Shown here: in pieces, positions 19,753 through 31,070 of the stretch
How positions within the stretch are numbered: the first letter of the stretch is position 1
Layout of the letters: each line of letters opens with the position of its first letter
Assembly: GCA_023313575.1 (NCBI GenBank)
Contig: JAJTTP010000007.1
Coordinates: 744,001-808,000 of the forward strand
Direction of reading: 5' to 3'
DNA length: 64,000 bases
Source of the DNA: Eutypella sp. D-1
Lineage: Eukaryota; Ascomycota; Sordariomycetes; Xylariales; Diatrypaceae
Made by a program: the position numbers and the translations under genes
Notes under the pieces: generated by a model
The model's input: the letters and a program-made list of their open reading frames with translations, nothing else
What the model was told of the DNA's origin: nothing
The model's database searches: none

Positions 19753-21958
19753 ATGGCCGAAGTTTTAAATCGTCGGTCTTCCCGAGCGAGAACTTCTCAA
19801 CCACAATCGCATAATTCTTCTACTACATCTAGCACATCGGGACGCGCTGAACGAAGCACAAGAGCTTTTGCGAAGACCGGCTCGCCCATCAAATCTACCG
19901 GTAGCGGATCGCTCTCCTCTGAGCCCCCTGAAGATTCCCATTCGATTAACAACGACGATCAAATAGTGCGACGCCGAAGTACGCGCGGCAAAGAAGACGA
20001 ACGCGACAAGCAACCCAAGATTGAAATAAACGACATGGCCCCCGCCGTCGAAGATGTCCAGGACGACGATGAAGCCGTCCGCTGCATCTGTGGCCACGAC
20101 GAATATCCTGGTCCACCACCTTTCGACTCGGACGCGAAGTATGGACTCAAAGATCCCGTTGATTATGAACGTATCTTTGGTATCGAAATCACCGACGAGA
20201 TGGCTGGAAATTTCGTACAATGCGAGATTTGCAATTCCTGGCAACACAGCGCCTGTGTCGGCTTTACCACCGAAGAGTCCAATCCCGACGACGTCGAATA
20301 CTTTTGTGAACAGTGTCGCAAGGATTTACACAAAGTTTATACTGCAAATAACGGGTAATTCTCCCCCAATTTCCTATACTATAAAACAGTTCTCTTGCCA
20401 GCAGTGGCTGAGCGCGAGTTGACCATCAGCGCGCACACCCCCAACCCCCATTACTCCCCATTACTTTGCCGCAGCCTGCCCGCTCATTCTCTTCACTCAA
20501 CGTCTTCTCAACGTCTTCAATGCTGTTCCTCTCCATCGTATATCCATGTTCCACCAGCTAATTAAAGAATGCCTCCTAGACAAAAATACTCCATCTTCCT
20601 CCCTATCCACCGAACCTCCCGAGCCGCTTCGAGGGCGACATCCGCCGCCAAGGATGGTGCGCGATCTCCTAAAACAAATGGCAGCGGCAAGAACTCACGC
20701 TCCTCAGCAGCCGCGCAAACATCCAAAAGAAGATCTACAATGAACAGTCGGGATGCCGCCTACGACGAAGAGGAGCAGTTGCGTCGGGCTATAGAAGCTA
20801 GCAAGGAGGACGCCATTCCAGAGGAATCTGATTCTGTCTCGACGAGACGCCCGAAGCGCGGAAGAGATGACAGTGAAGAGTGCGTGTCGAAATGAGGCTA
20901 TTATAAATAGTTATAACCGACTGACCGTGGCGACAGAAAACCGGAGAGCGTAAAGCGGCAACGGACTGACTCGAAATCACCCTCGCCCGTTACTGATAAA
21001 GTACCATCAACGGGCCAAGACGAATCGGAAGACGAATCTTCCTTAAGAAATGGCGCCAAAAAGACTCGAAATTCTGCACGAACTACCGCTCGCGAGAAGA
21101 CGGAGCGGGACGAACGAAGGGAAGAACAGGAACGAAAGCGGGCTGAAGCGGCTAGTAAACGCAAAGGCCGTGCAGAAAGACGAAGAGCTGATGGTCAGTC
21201 TTCGTTAAGTTTCTTCTAGGAGAGCTATTGCTAATATAAATGCAGACTCGGATCCATCTGAAGAAATCCCGCTCGCCGCCCGGGCTGCAGCAAACAGAGC
21301 GACAGAGCCGACGCCTTCCGCAGACCCCCCAGCATCCTCACATCCCCGCCCTGACACACCTCCAACGACACAAGCCCCAGCTAGTTCCAACAAGAAGAAA
21401 GCATCACATCACAAGAAAGGAAAGGGCCGAAACCAATACACCAAAGATCGCGACAATCACGAGCAAGACGGCTCACCAGCGAGATCCATGTCGCGAGACG
21501 TAACCCGGAACGGAGACGAGGGTGGCACATCTCATTCGAAATCTACAGGCCACGAGGGCAACAGTAAACATGGCAGCAAGTCAAAAGGGGGGATGAATTC
21601 TAGGGTCACTCTGAGTGACATGAAGAGGCGTGCCAATAACATACTGGAGTACATCTCTCGGACACAAATCGAATTGGCCAGCGAATCATTGCCAGTAGCA
21701 TCCAAGGAGAGCCCTAGCCAGAAGAATACGACAGGCGACAGCCCGCCGAGCTCGGCGGCAAATATCGCCATCACCGTCAATGGTGACGGTGATAGTGGTA
21801 GCAAGAAGACGGATGCTGCCACCAACGTTACGCCGCTGACGAATGGATCTGCCAGCACGGGCTTGTCGCTGAAGGAGTTCAAGGACATGAGCTGCGTGGA
21901 GATGATGGATATCCTGACTAGGGACCTGGTAAAATGGCAGCAGGAGTTCACTCCCTAG
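19753..21958 (+). CDS. CTI6: PHD-finger chromatin protein, Cti6-type
   Basis: Reconstructed as exons 19753-20354, 20580-20879, 20937-21193 and 21246-21958, giving 623 residues. Introns are 225, 57 and 52 bp; each has a GT-AG pair, a CTAAT or CTGAC branch sequence, and restores frame exactly. A C4HC3 PHD finger spans about 111-188 (C111, C113, C157, C160, H165, C168, C185, C188), with an unusually long insert between the second and third cysteines. The splice after residue 201 produces a YSIFLPIHR segment typical of the family. A basic Arg/Glu-rich helix lies mid-protein. The C-terminal part has an SDMKRRANNILEYISRTQ segment and a final LKEFKDMSCVEMMDILTRDL helix, both of which I associate with Cti6, the Rpd3L histone-deacetylase subunit that reads H3K4 methylation. 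Orthology is inferred from architecture only. Confidence 0.85.
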
Positions 21959-23043
21959 CTCTGCGTTGGTTTCCTTATATGGCCACTTGAAACTTATTTT
22001 ATCTCCCGGCGTTGGATGGTCGGACTGGACGGACAAACAGCAGACGTGTACGGATTGACGGGACTCGGTTGGCTTGCTTCCTTGGTTCATTGATTGACTC
22101 GACTTTTGACTTGGTCGGTTGGCCTCCTGGTATCATGCCACGGTTGCGCCCATTGTTAGTTGCATCTGGGCTGGCGTTCTTGATATCTCTGGCTTCCCTT
22201 TCCTTCCTTTTTTTTTCTCAACTCATTGGTTCAAAATCAACCCATCACTGCTTGCTGGCTGGGAGTTTGCGTGTTTCCCTTTTTTAGTTCTTTTCCTTCG
22301 GTTCCATACGGGATGACAAAAACATATCCTTCGACATAACGAGTCCTCTACTTTTTTTTTGTTATGTTAATGGCTTATCAAGGGGAGCAATGGTGCAACG
22401 AAGGGCTTTTTGTTTTTCTCATAATGAAAAAGAGCAGTCTTGAGAAACTTCATTTCGCTTGTTTTTGTAAGTTGGGCTCTTTATTATATGAATAACTTGG
22501 TCGAAGGCGCGCGAAATTTTTTTGGCTGGATAAAAACAAAAGTCCATATGTTTTCACCGGACTCACTGAATAAGGAGGGGCGGGCGTATGTATGTATGTA
22601 TGTATGTATGTGCCTTTTTGATGTCGACGAGATCTGGGTATGCTTTGCTAAGGGAGTATACGATGAGGCTAGGCAAAGAAGAAGAGGAAAAAAAAAAGAA
22701 AAACCTGCCACGACGCAAGAGACGGCGATACGATCGACCTATGAAAGGCGCGCGCGGCCGCCTATAGCTAGGGACGTGCATAATCTTATCTATGAATTGA
22801 TTTATATACATTTTCTATACTGACTTGACGTGATGTGCATGATGGCATTGTAGTATGATGTCTTTGCTAGCGTTATATATCTTTACTCCAGCGCATAACG
22901 CCCAACGACAGACGGCGGCCGTCTACAATTCCTCGACATATATAATCAGGTACTGTCATGACTCATAAGATTTACGTCTAATTCCGTTCCTACCTGGTGG
23001 GCTAACCGTCTCCTTAGATAGCCCCCCCCCCCCCCCCCCACAA
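21959..23043. other. Convergent intergenic region between CTI6 and MTG1
   Basis: Both flanking genes end here, so it should hold two 3' UTRs. A GTAT tetranucleotide repeat lies near 22587-22610 and a run of 18 C at 23022-23039. The open frames here (up to 127 codons) overlap low-complexity sequence and resemble nothing. Confidence 0.55.
23022..23039 (-). repeat. Run of 18 C (poly-G in the MTG1 transcript)
   Basis: On the minus strand this is G18, beginning only about four bases after the MTG1 stop codon. In the mRNA it would be a 3' UTR poly-G, a structure known to block 5'-to-3' exonucleases in yeast reporter experiments. Confidence 0.8.
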
Positions 23044-24240
23044 TCATGACCCTTCCGCAAGAGCCCCCGCCCTCTTCGCGGCATTCCGGACCTTCCGGGC
23101 CTCCTTCTCCCGCTTGCGCGCCTGGTTCATGCTGATCCTCTCGCCGGGGTTGGCGCCAGGCGGCGCGGTCTCCGCGGCGTGCCGGCGCTCGCGCGCTCGG
23201 CGCAGCGCGGCCTCGCTGACGTCGTCGAGGGCGAAGAGGCCGAGGCGGCCGGTGCGCCACTGCTGGACGACCCAGTCGGCGGCGTGGTCGAGGGCGGGCT
23301 CGCCACCGCGCAGCAATTTCCCCGTGCGCCGGGCAACGGCGCCCAGGAACGCGTGCACGTCGTTAGTCGGCTCTGCGCATAGGTGCGCGTATAGCGCCGG
23401 GTCGCGCAGGTTCAGCCGGTACAGCAGGTAGTCGGCGACGGTCTCGGCGGGTACCAGGCCGTCCTTGACGCAGCCGACTAGCGACAGCTTCAGCATGGCC
23501 TCGACGTCGCTGACGTACGGCACGAAGACCCCCGGGGTGTCCACCACGAAGACGCCTTCCTCGAGGGCCCCCGCCTCGCCCGCCGCGTCGTCCGGCCCCC
23601 CCGCGATCCGCACCGGCGTCGACAATTTCCGCGTGACGCCCGGCTGCGCGCCCGTCTGCGCCGCTTTCGCCCGCCCCACCCCGACCCGCCGCAGCGCGTT
23701 CAGCAGCGTCGACTTCCCCGCGTTCGGCATCCCGACCACGAGCGCGCGCAGCCCCACCAGCGAGTCCGCCGCGCGCGCCCGCTCTTTGACCACCTCGAGC
23801 AGCTGCGCGACGGAGCGCGCGTTGCGCTCGTCGGTAAACACGACTTCCGTGCGCCCTGGGCCCGTCGTCTCGCCGTCGTCTGCGTCCTCGCGCCGCGGCA
23901 GCGGGGAGGGCGCGTACCATTCGGACAGGAGCGCGCGCTGCTTCTCGAGCCAGCGATTGGCGCTGGGCGGCGCGCTCAGGTCCGCTTTGGTGTATACGAT
24001 GATGCGCTCGCGGCCGGAAAGGGCCTGCTCCAACAGCGGGTTCGCGGACGTCAGCGGCACGCGGCTGTCGCGGCACTCGAGCACAAGCCCGATGTTCGAC
24101 AGCACCCGTCGCATCGACGTCAGCGCCCCCGCGTGGTGGCCCAGGAAGTACGACCGCGTGATTGACGGCGACACCTCGAACACCCTGCGTGGCACGAACC
24201 CCGCCGCCGCGGTCGCGGCGTTCTTCACGGGCGCTGCCAT
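23044..24240 (-). CDS. MTG1: Mitochondrial ribosome-assembly GTPase Mtg1
   Basis: Single-exon gene of 398 residues, ATG to TGA. It shows the circularly permuted GTPase order of the YlqF/RbgA family: G4 (TKAD, 84-87) comes before G1 (GMPNAGKST, 170-178), then G2 (PGVTR, about 200-204) and G3 (DTPG, 234-237). The ECRDSRVPLTSANP block (55-68) is the family's conserved pre-G4 motif. The basic, Ala-rich N-terminus is compatible with mitochondrial import. The C-terminal helical region (about 255-345) matches the anticodon-binding-like domain of the family, followed by a Lys/Arg-rich tail. Mtg1 promotes late assembly of the mitochondrial large ribosomal subunit. Coding G+C is markedly higher than in the neighbouring transporter gene. 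It is divergent from the anion transporter, with about 900 bp between starts. Confidence 0.93.
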   Translation of the reverse strand: MAAPVKNAATAAAGFVPRRVFEVSPSITRSYFLGHHAGALTSMRRVLSNIGLVLECRDSRVPLTSANPLLEQALSGRERIIVYTKADLSAPPSANRWLEKQRALLSEWYAPSPLPRREDADDGETTGPGRTEVVFTDERNARSVAQLLEVVKERARAADSLVGLRALVVGMPNAGKSTLLNALRRVGVGRAKAAQTGAQPGVTRKLSTPVRIAGGPDDAAGEAGALEEGVFVVDTPGVFVPYVSDVEAMLKLSLVGCVKDGLVPAETVADYLLYRLNLRDPALYAHLCAEPTNDVHAFLGAVARRTGKLLRGGEPALDHAADWVVQQWRTGRLGLFALDDVSEAALRRARERRHAAETAPPGANPGERISMNQARKREKEARKVRNAAKRAGALAEGS

Positions 24241-25145
24241 CGATGGTTGCGGTTTTCGGGTGGACCTCTGTCGGCGCGTGCGTCGCGCGGATGTTTGTGT
24301 GTTCTCTCGGTGGTTTTTTTTCCCTTCCTTCCCCTTTTTTCCGGGGCAGCGCTCCTGGTCGGCCGGGGTGGATTGTATGTTCGGTCTACGGCCGTTTTAG
24401 GGGGGGTGACACATTTGTTCGGAGAGGGTTCATGGTGTGTCGAAGTCCATTGACAGCGTCCCGATTCACCCGGTAGCAATAGAGTGGGTGTTTCTTATCA
24501 CGAGATTAGCTGAGTGGGAGTGGTTGAGGTGTGACTTGGATTCCGTAGCCTTTTTCTTCGGATGATGCAATAATCAATAATCGTTGTTTACAATTGCTGC
24601 AACTTTGCGCAAAAAAATTCTAAAACGCTATCGCAAAGTGGAAATGCAGCACCCACTATGATATCGGTAAGTCGGTGTCTCATTACACCGATAATGACGT
24701 AGCTTGCAGTTCTAAGAGTTACCCATCGTTCTAGGTATGCATCTATACATCATATATGGCTTACATCAATAAGTCTGGTTTCACTCATAGGTATTTATGC
24801 ATGCAATTGCCGAGTCTATGTCATGACTCTTACCTACTGTTAAAGTACCCAGAGAGGTAACATCTCGTCCAATGTCTTCTCGTCATCTCATTCTTGGAAG
24901 CGGAGCTAAAGAACGGTCCGGCTCGGGATAAGAGGTGTGGTATGCATTGCCAAGAAAAAAGATCGCTTCGAAATATCCATCGAGACCGCCTTCGCGTCTG
25001 AAGCAAACTCTTGGTAAACCACGTGTTTCGATAGCGGATTCACATTGGAGCCTGGTCGAAATGGCTCTCCCTTCAAGTAAACACTGTCCGGCGTTGAGCC
25101 CATGATTTGGCTGTTTTTTGAACTTGTAATTTTGATGATATCGTC
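24241..25145. other. Divergent promoter region of MTG1 and the anion transporter
   Basis: About 900 bp between two start codons pointing away from each other, so both promoters should lie here. No clear TATA element or gene was found. The left 200 bp are G+C-rich and continue the composition of MTG1; the rest is near balanced. Confidence 0.5.
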
Positions 25146-27136
25146 ATGTCTCGAGGCAACTCTTCCCATCGCACCCCGATGGATTTATCGACCTCCGCCA
25201 ACCAGCATGACGATTTGGTCATATCTCCCGCAGGTGACTCTCAGGATGGTGCCTCAAACCCGCGGATATCCCCTTTAAGGCAAAGAAAGGTTCAACCAAC
25301 AGATGAGGCTTGCGAAGGACAATACGAGGAATCACCCGCCGGCGCGGGGTCCCGTGGTGAGAGGATACGGTCTACCTTTATCAAAGGGGGCAAATTGCAA
25401 CCTTTTCGTCTCCTGCGGGAGGACCTGTGGAACCTACGGCATCGATGGGTATCCGACTGGTGTCTCTTCAATCAGCTTGTATTGGCGAGCGCCGTCTACG
25501 TGTTCTTCACCAACATTCTGCCCGGTATCACTTTCGCTAGTGACCTGTATGAATTGACTGGCCAAGCTTGGGGGACGATTGAGGTCGTCTTCAGCACAGG
25601 CATATGTGGACTTATCTTCGCAATGTGAGTCGCCAAAAGATCACGTCGCCTTTTTGTTGTTCATTCTATGAAACTAAAGATTGACCAGGTTCTCTGCTCA
25701 GCCGCTGACTATCCTGGGTGTCACTGGCCCCTTTTCTGTCTTGGCGGAGAACATATACCATTTGTGCGAGACGTCGTTCCATGTGGGAGGAGCCTTGACG
25801 ACCCCCAAAGTAAAATTATGGCTAACACTACCAGGTCGACTTTCTTCAGATGATGGCTTGGACCCTAATCCATTCAGCGTGGATGCACTGGCTCCTCGCT
25901 ATCTTCAACGCCCATGACTGGACAATGGGTTACGTCACAGATTTCAGCGCCGATATCTTCTCGCTCCTGAACAGCGTCATCTACTTCTACAAAGCTGCTT
26001 CGGCCCTGAAACGAAACCACGACGCCGTGTCACTTCCTGCCTTCTTGTGGTCCATCATAGGCGCTTTCGGGACATTTCTGCTGGGGTTATTCCTATCAAA
26101 CGCCAATTCATGGAAGCCGCTCTTCCATCGGTACGTTCGGATGGGCTTAGCAGAGTATTCTGCTGCCATTTCTATCATATTCTGGATTGGTATGCCGCAA
26201 ATTGGCGAGCTAGCAACGTTAGACCATGAGCATCTTATGGTTCAGTCATCCTTTCGACCCACTAGCCCCGAACGATCAGCCTTCTTCGTCCGGTTCTGGG
26301 AGTTACCGATGGAGTGGATATTCCTCTCTATTATCCCCGGAGTTATCGTCACCGTGCTTTTCTATTTCGATCACGAGATCAGCAGCATTATATGCACTGC
26401 GAAGCGATATGGTGTGCAAAAGCCGGGTGGCTATGCTTGGGACGTAGCTCTTCTTGGGTTGACCACGGCTCTCTGCGGAATACTTGGCATCCCCCCTGCT
26501 AACGGTCTGCTGCCTCAAGCGCCACTACACTCCGAGTCCCTGATGTATATGATATACGAAGACATAGAGACGGATGAGGCACCCATGAGTGACGCCCCGA
26601 GCAGTAAGCCCGTGCCCCGGGTACATGAACAACGTTACTCTCATTTCTTACAGGCGGCGCTTATTACTGCTTTCGTATCCCCGCCATTCCAGTGGCTTCT
26701 TGGACTTACACCTACATCAGTCTTATCGGGACTATTCATGCTCATGGGCTACCAGTCCCTATCCGTAAATCCTATGCTCCCACGGCTCGCTTACCTAGTC
26801 ACACCTCCATCTGAGTTGCCACCTCTTCCAACAAAGGTCAGAAGTTGGGTCGGTGTCCATACTTATACAATCTTACAAGTCGTCATGACGGGTATCGTGT
26901 TCGGTGTTACTTTAACCGTCGCGGCACCGGCTTTCCCAATCATCATCATAATCCTGGTACCGGCCCGACTAAAGATCATGAATCGCCTATGGGATAGGGA
27001 GACTCTCCGTTGGGTCGATGGGTGGGCTTGTCGTGAAGGAAAACCCGAAGATGACGTCTCATCAAATCAGGAAACGACTCTTTTCGGCCGAGCCGGAGCG
27101 TCTGACAATGAGAAGCAAAACCGCGGTTCTGTATGA
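25146..27136 (+). CDS. Bor1/SLC4-type anion (borate/bicarbonate) transporter
   Basis: Reconstructed as exons 25146-25624, 25689-25782 and 25835-27136, giving 624 residues. The first intron (64 bp) uses GTGAGT, the second (52 bp) a weak GTGGGA donor; both keep frame and restore family motifs (FSAQPLTILGVTGPF and MMAWTLIHSAWMH). About 95 disordered N-terminal residues precede the membrane domain. The membrane core shows the HCO3-transporter signature regions: NILPGITFASDLYELTG, GVTGPFSVLAENIYHLCE, the KPLFHRYVRMGLAEYSAAIS loop, FYFDHEISSIIC and GIPPANGLLPQAPLHSESL. About 10-12 membrane helices are expected. Yeast Bor1 exports borate at the plasma membrane; plant and animal relatives move borate or bicarbonate. 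The substrate here is not predictable by eye. The charged C-terminus after about residue 575 is probably cytosolic. Confidence 0.9.
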
Positions 27137-27901
27137 CCTCAACTAGGGCTGCCACTGTTTCTTTTCCAAGGGAAAGGGTACGGACGCCTTCGATCTCAGA
27201 TTAACCAATCAAATTGCGAGGGTATATTGACTGGGCGTTCCCTCAGCGCGGTCGACCTATATCATGCGTGGCACTGAGTAAGATTAAGCAGGGTTTTTTA
27301 CCTAATCATGTGCCACCTGACCTTGACCCAATTCTGCTGTTACGGTCACCGTGCAAGTTGGGTTCCATGCATCATGCAATATTTAGAGAAATATGTGACC
27401 AAAACCACGTTATCTTAGGGTGCTGAACCACGTTCTTACCCCCCGAATGCACAGGCGCACCCACACACGTGTCCATCTAACCTGATAATCAAGCTGTCAA
27501 GCCCTATTATGGTGTGTTCTAGAAAGATTCCATGACGTCCTTCGAAGTGCTCGTTCGTAGATAGGGTCGTAGTAGTATCTGACATACGCGCTTGCCACGA
27601 GATATGTTGGGGTCGTATCGTATCCTGAGAGTACAGATTTGCGCTTCAGCTCATAGATCCCGCCTATCATCAAATACGAGATTACTCAGGGGCGACTCTT
27701 TCCCCACTGTCGGTCGTCAAAAAGTCAAGAAATGCCGCCAGACTGAAGTAAGTCCATTGGCGTTACTGAGTGACAACGGGACTGCCTCTAGGAGCAATTC
27801 CTCGATTATGACAGGGATTCAGGTTACATAGATATCCCCTACCGCCAGCTCCACCTCACCCGGCACGATGAGAGCAATTCGCATGTCCAGACGATCAGAT
27901 C
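27137..27901. other. Intergenic region before the bZIP-like regulator
   Basis: About 760 bp with no supported gene. It should contain the anion-transporter 3' UTR and the promoter of the following regulator. No repeat or RNA gene was recognised. Confidence 0.5.
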
Positions 27902-29676
27902 ATGGCACCGACGACATCAAAGGCGAATCTGAATCTGGCCATCGATGCTGACGAGGATTGGTCTGGTTGGGCAGACGCAAAGCTCAGACGGAAGGTGCAA
28001 AATCGACTGAACCAGCGAGCTACTAGTGAGTGACAACGAGGAAGAAAATAAACTGGTCTGAGCTTCTAATACTGAGATGGTATGTCTATCACGCACAGGA
28101 CAACGAAAAGCCTTGGAAAAGGAGCAAGCACAACAAACCCACGAGTCGAAACCGGTGACAACAACACTCCGACCGCTACTACCCAAGTTCAGTGATAATG
28201 AAGGTGAATCCTCTCAAAATGCCGAATCATCACAGGCAGTCGTTCCACTCCGGAACGTTTCGCCACTGCCCTCACCAAGAGCTGTCGATAGTCTGAGGGG
28301 TTTGCATCCCATGTTCGAAGACTACCAAGCCCGTAAAATGTTTAATACAGGTACGATTTACACAGACCAAGCTGAATGAGAAGCACACGCTTAAACGCCC
28401 AGCACTCTTTATGTGGCCGATGATGGGCCAGATGTTGATGCCGGGCCGGGAACCAATCGAAAAGGCTCTATTTAGGTTGACACTCGAGGACGAGCTGAGA
28501 CTCGACGCTACTATATACGCTCAGTGGACAGTTATGTTCTCCCAGAAGACGACAGAGACCCAGACACCTCTACTCGCCATGAACAGAGTCCTCAAACGGG
28601 TCCGTGAGGCGATAGCCGCCGACTCCATTACCGAAACAGTCCTCTTCTGTATCCTGGTGTTATCAGCCAAACCCCTCGACTTGAAACCGGTGACCGGTTT
28701 TCCGTACAGGCTGTTTCAGCCGCCAGCGCCGAACGCGGGTTGTATCGACCAAATAGGGACTGTCGAGTACCGAAGCGAGCACATCAACCTGGCTAGACAG
28801 CTTGTCCAGGCCCGCGGCGGTATCTCATCCCTTAAGACCCCCGGACTAGCGGAGCACTTTCAGGTCATTGACCTCCTCGACGCGAGCTTACGGGTCGTGC
28901 CGCCTACTTTGGAGCTCTGCTTCTCATACCGCTACATTCTCGAGACGGAGATGGCTACGCAACGATCTCCGCTGAGCCACGCCGACGCTTTTGGTCCAGT
29001 ACATGATCACTTCAAGGAGATAGTCCTCGACCTCCGCCACTGCTGTCACATGCTCGATGAGCTCTGTAGAAGCGACACCCAGACGCAAAACCAGGTTCAA
29101 ACTCAGTCCGATGCAACCGCCTCTACTACAGCTAGCACCAATTACACAACAGCACTAGCCACTACGTCGGGTAGGATGCTTCCGACCTATCGTGAGATCG
29201 TACAGCACCGCCTGCTGAACCTTCCACCCGGCCGCCCAGACACCGAGGTGAGTCGTCTCGCGCTGCTCATCTTTAGCTACGGCGTCACGCTTCCGTTACC
29301 GAACATGCGACCAATCCGCAGCTTGACGCGTCAGCTGAAGGAAACCCTCGAAACACCATTCTATACCACAACACAGAGCCGGGAACTTCTATTCTGGGCG
29401 ACCATGGTTGGTGCCATGGCATCCTTCACCAACACCAATCACAATGATGGAGATAGCTGTGATGAGGTAGAAGTAGAAGAGTATTTATATCCGTTCTTCG
29501 TTGACGCACTACGAAACCTCGCTGTCGAGCTCAACGTTGGGCCTTCCTGGGATGACGTGCGCGGACTTCTTGGGAACTTCGTATGGCTTGGTCGCGCTTG
29601 CGATGAGGGTTCGCGGTACGTGTGGGATAACCTGTTCGTCGATCCGGCCTGCGCTTTCGGCTTCCTAGGGCAATAA
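27902..29676 (+). CDS. bZIP-like basic-region transcription factor with fungal regulatory domain
   Basis: Reconstructed as exons 27902-28025, 28099-28350 and 28403-29676, giving 549 residues. The first intron interrupts the basic region; joining ACT A to GA CAA gives RRKVQNRLNQRATRQRK, with the N-x7-R spacing of bZIP DNA-contact helices (N and R). The second intron (52 bp, GTACGA donor) joins MFNT to ALFMWPM. No heptad leucine series follows the basic region, so dimerisation by a classical zipper is doubtful. The C-terminal 420 residues are helical and contain an HINLARQLVQARGGISSLKT block like that in the Fungal_trans_2 regulatory domains of Zn2Cys6 factors. A nuclear regulator is likely; targets are unknown. 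It may control neighbouring accessory genes, but the sequence does not show this. It ends 180 bp from the stop of the convergent BTB gene. Confidence 0.8.
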
Positions 29677-29855
29677 TCCCAGTGGCGAATGTGAAATTTG
29701 GCATGATTCGGCGTGTGATTAGATTATCGGTCGGGAAAATAAAATAGAATCACTGAAATCACTTTTCCTAATGCAACATGTATTCCGCAAAAGCATCGAA
29801 ATTCATGGGTTGTATGTTGACTGGTCTACCAGATTCTTTAGTGATCTCTAGATTA

Positions 29856-31070
29856 CTAAAAGACAAAACCATCAGAGTCAACCTCGACGACGCAATTGGG
29901 GCAGTAGGCGACCTGACGCCCATTGATTTTCCTCGCCAACTTAGCCCAGTGGCATTTTTCGAGTCGCTTGAGTTCGTCCCTCTTGCTTTTGAGACGCCAC
30001 TCCAAAGTTCCAATGTAATAGAGCCTTCCCTGGGCGTCATGTACCTTCTGGCTCCGGCCCAGTTCTTTTCCTGGCTCGTTCGCTAGCATGTGCTCGGTTA
30101 TCTTAATGTAGTCCCTCAAGCGCTCCTCCTCTTCCAGAGCCTTCTTGTCTAAGTAGCGATGCCCGGATCCGCAGCTCCGCGGCTGAAAGTCGGGATTGTG
30201 GCGTCCATATGCCAGAGCGTCGGCGAAGCCATCGAGCACGCGCACACCAAAGGTTGGAGTTTCCGTGCACATCTTGCGGAAGGCCCGGTCGGGGACCATC
30301 CAATAATGTGCGTCTATAATTACCTTGAGGAACAACTCCTGCATGTCTGCCTGCTCGAGCTCGAACGCAGCCTTTGCTCCCCGGAAGAAACCCTTGATGT
30401 CCTCGGCTTCCATCTGTTCTTTGCTGTCACTCGCTTTTAAAAAGGTGTGCTGGAACCACTAAGAAGCCGGAAGTCAGTTTTTATCCCAATATATCATTTG
30501 AAGGATATTGCTTTATCTCCAGAGTGACTTCTTACCGTCATCTTTCTGAAACAATTGTCTTTTACCCCTCTCAAGCAGTGGTCATGAAGATCACTGATGA
30601 GGAGAAATCCTGCACATTTCCCAAGCATCACGTAAACCTCATAGACGGTAGACTCGTCTTTGAAGGGTTCTTCAGGTAGACCTTGATTGTATGACATGTT
30701 AGTCTAAAAGACCAGGACGCCGTGCGGATACTGCCTTGTCCGGAGTGGTAGGCCAAGTACTCACCCTGGCAGTAGATCCAGCTAATAACCATATCCAGGA
30801 TGACTGGATCTTCTTCGTCAAGGTTAATTTTCCTCTCCTCGGATTCCTGCCCAATATATATGAGGCTTCAGTATATGACTCTCATATGCAGCCTCTCAAG
30901 CTTACTAGGGCTATAGGTAGAGGAGAGCAACTTACTCGGAACGGCCCGCAGAGCGCCTTCTTGAACCATATAGAGCGCTCTACAAGGACGCTTCTATGAA
31001 GTTTCCACTCCCGCTCGCGGCAAATGATGGTGACGTCTGACAAGTGCTCCGATCCTAGGAGACTGTACAT
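29856..31070 (-). CDS. BTB/POZ-domain protein (four exons)
   Basis: Reconstructed as exons 31070-30936, 30846-30765, 30681-30536 and 30458-29856, giving 321 residues; all three introns are GT-AG and frame-preserving. The first exon encodes the BTB start (HLSDVTIICREREWKLHRSVL, then S-x-W-F-KKAL), and exons two and three supply the rest of the fold (ERKINLDEEDPVILDMVISWIYCQG). BTB folds mediate dimerisation and often bind Cul3 ligase; many fungal members of this short type have no known role. The C-terminal half is helical and charged and ends with a cluster CHWAKLARKINGRQVAYCPNC, which could bind zinc (Cys/His/Cys/Cys) but is not a motif I can name. The gene converges on the bZIP-like regulator. 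Confidence 0.82.

Noticed and set aside
23465..24400. 311-codon plus-strand open frame
   Set aside because: Shadow of MTG1, whose GTPase motifs are clear on the minus strand.
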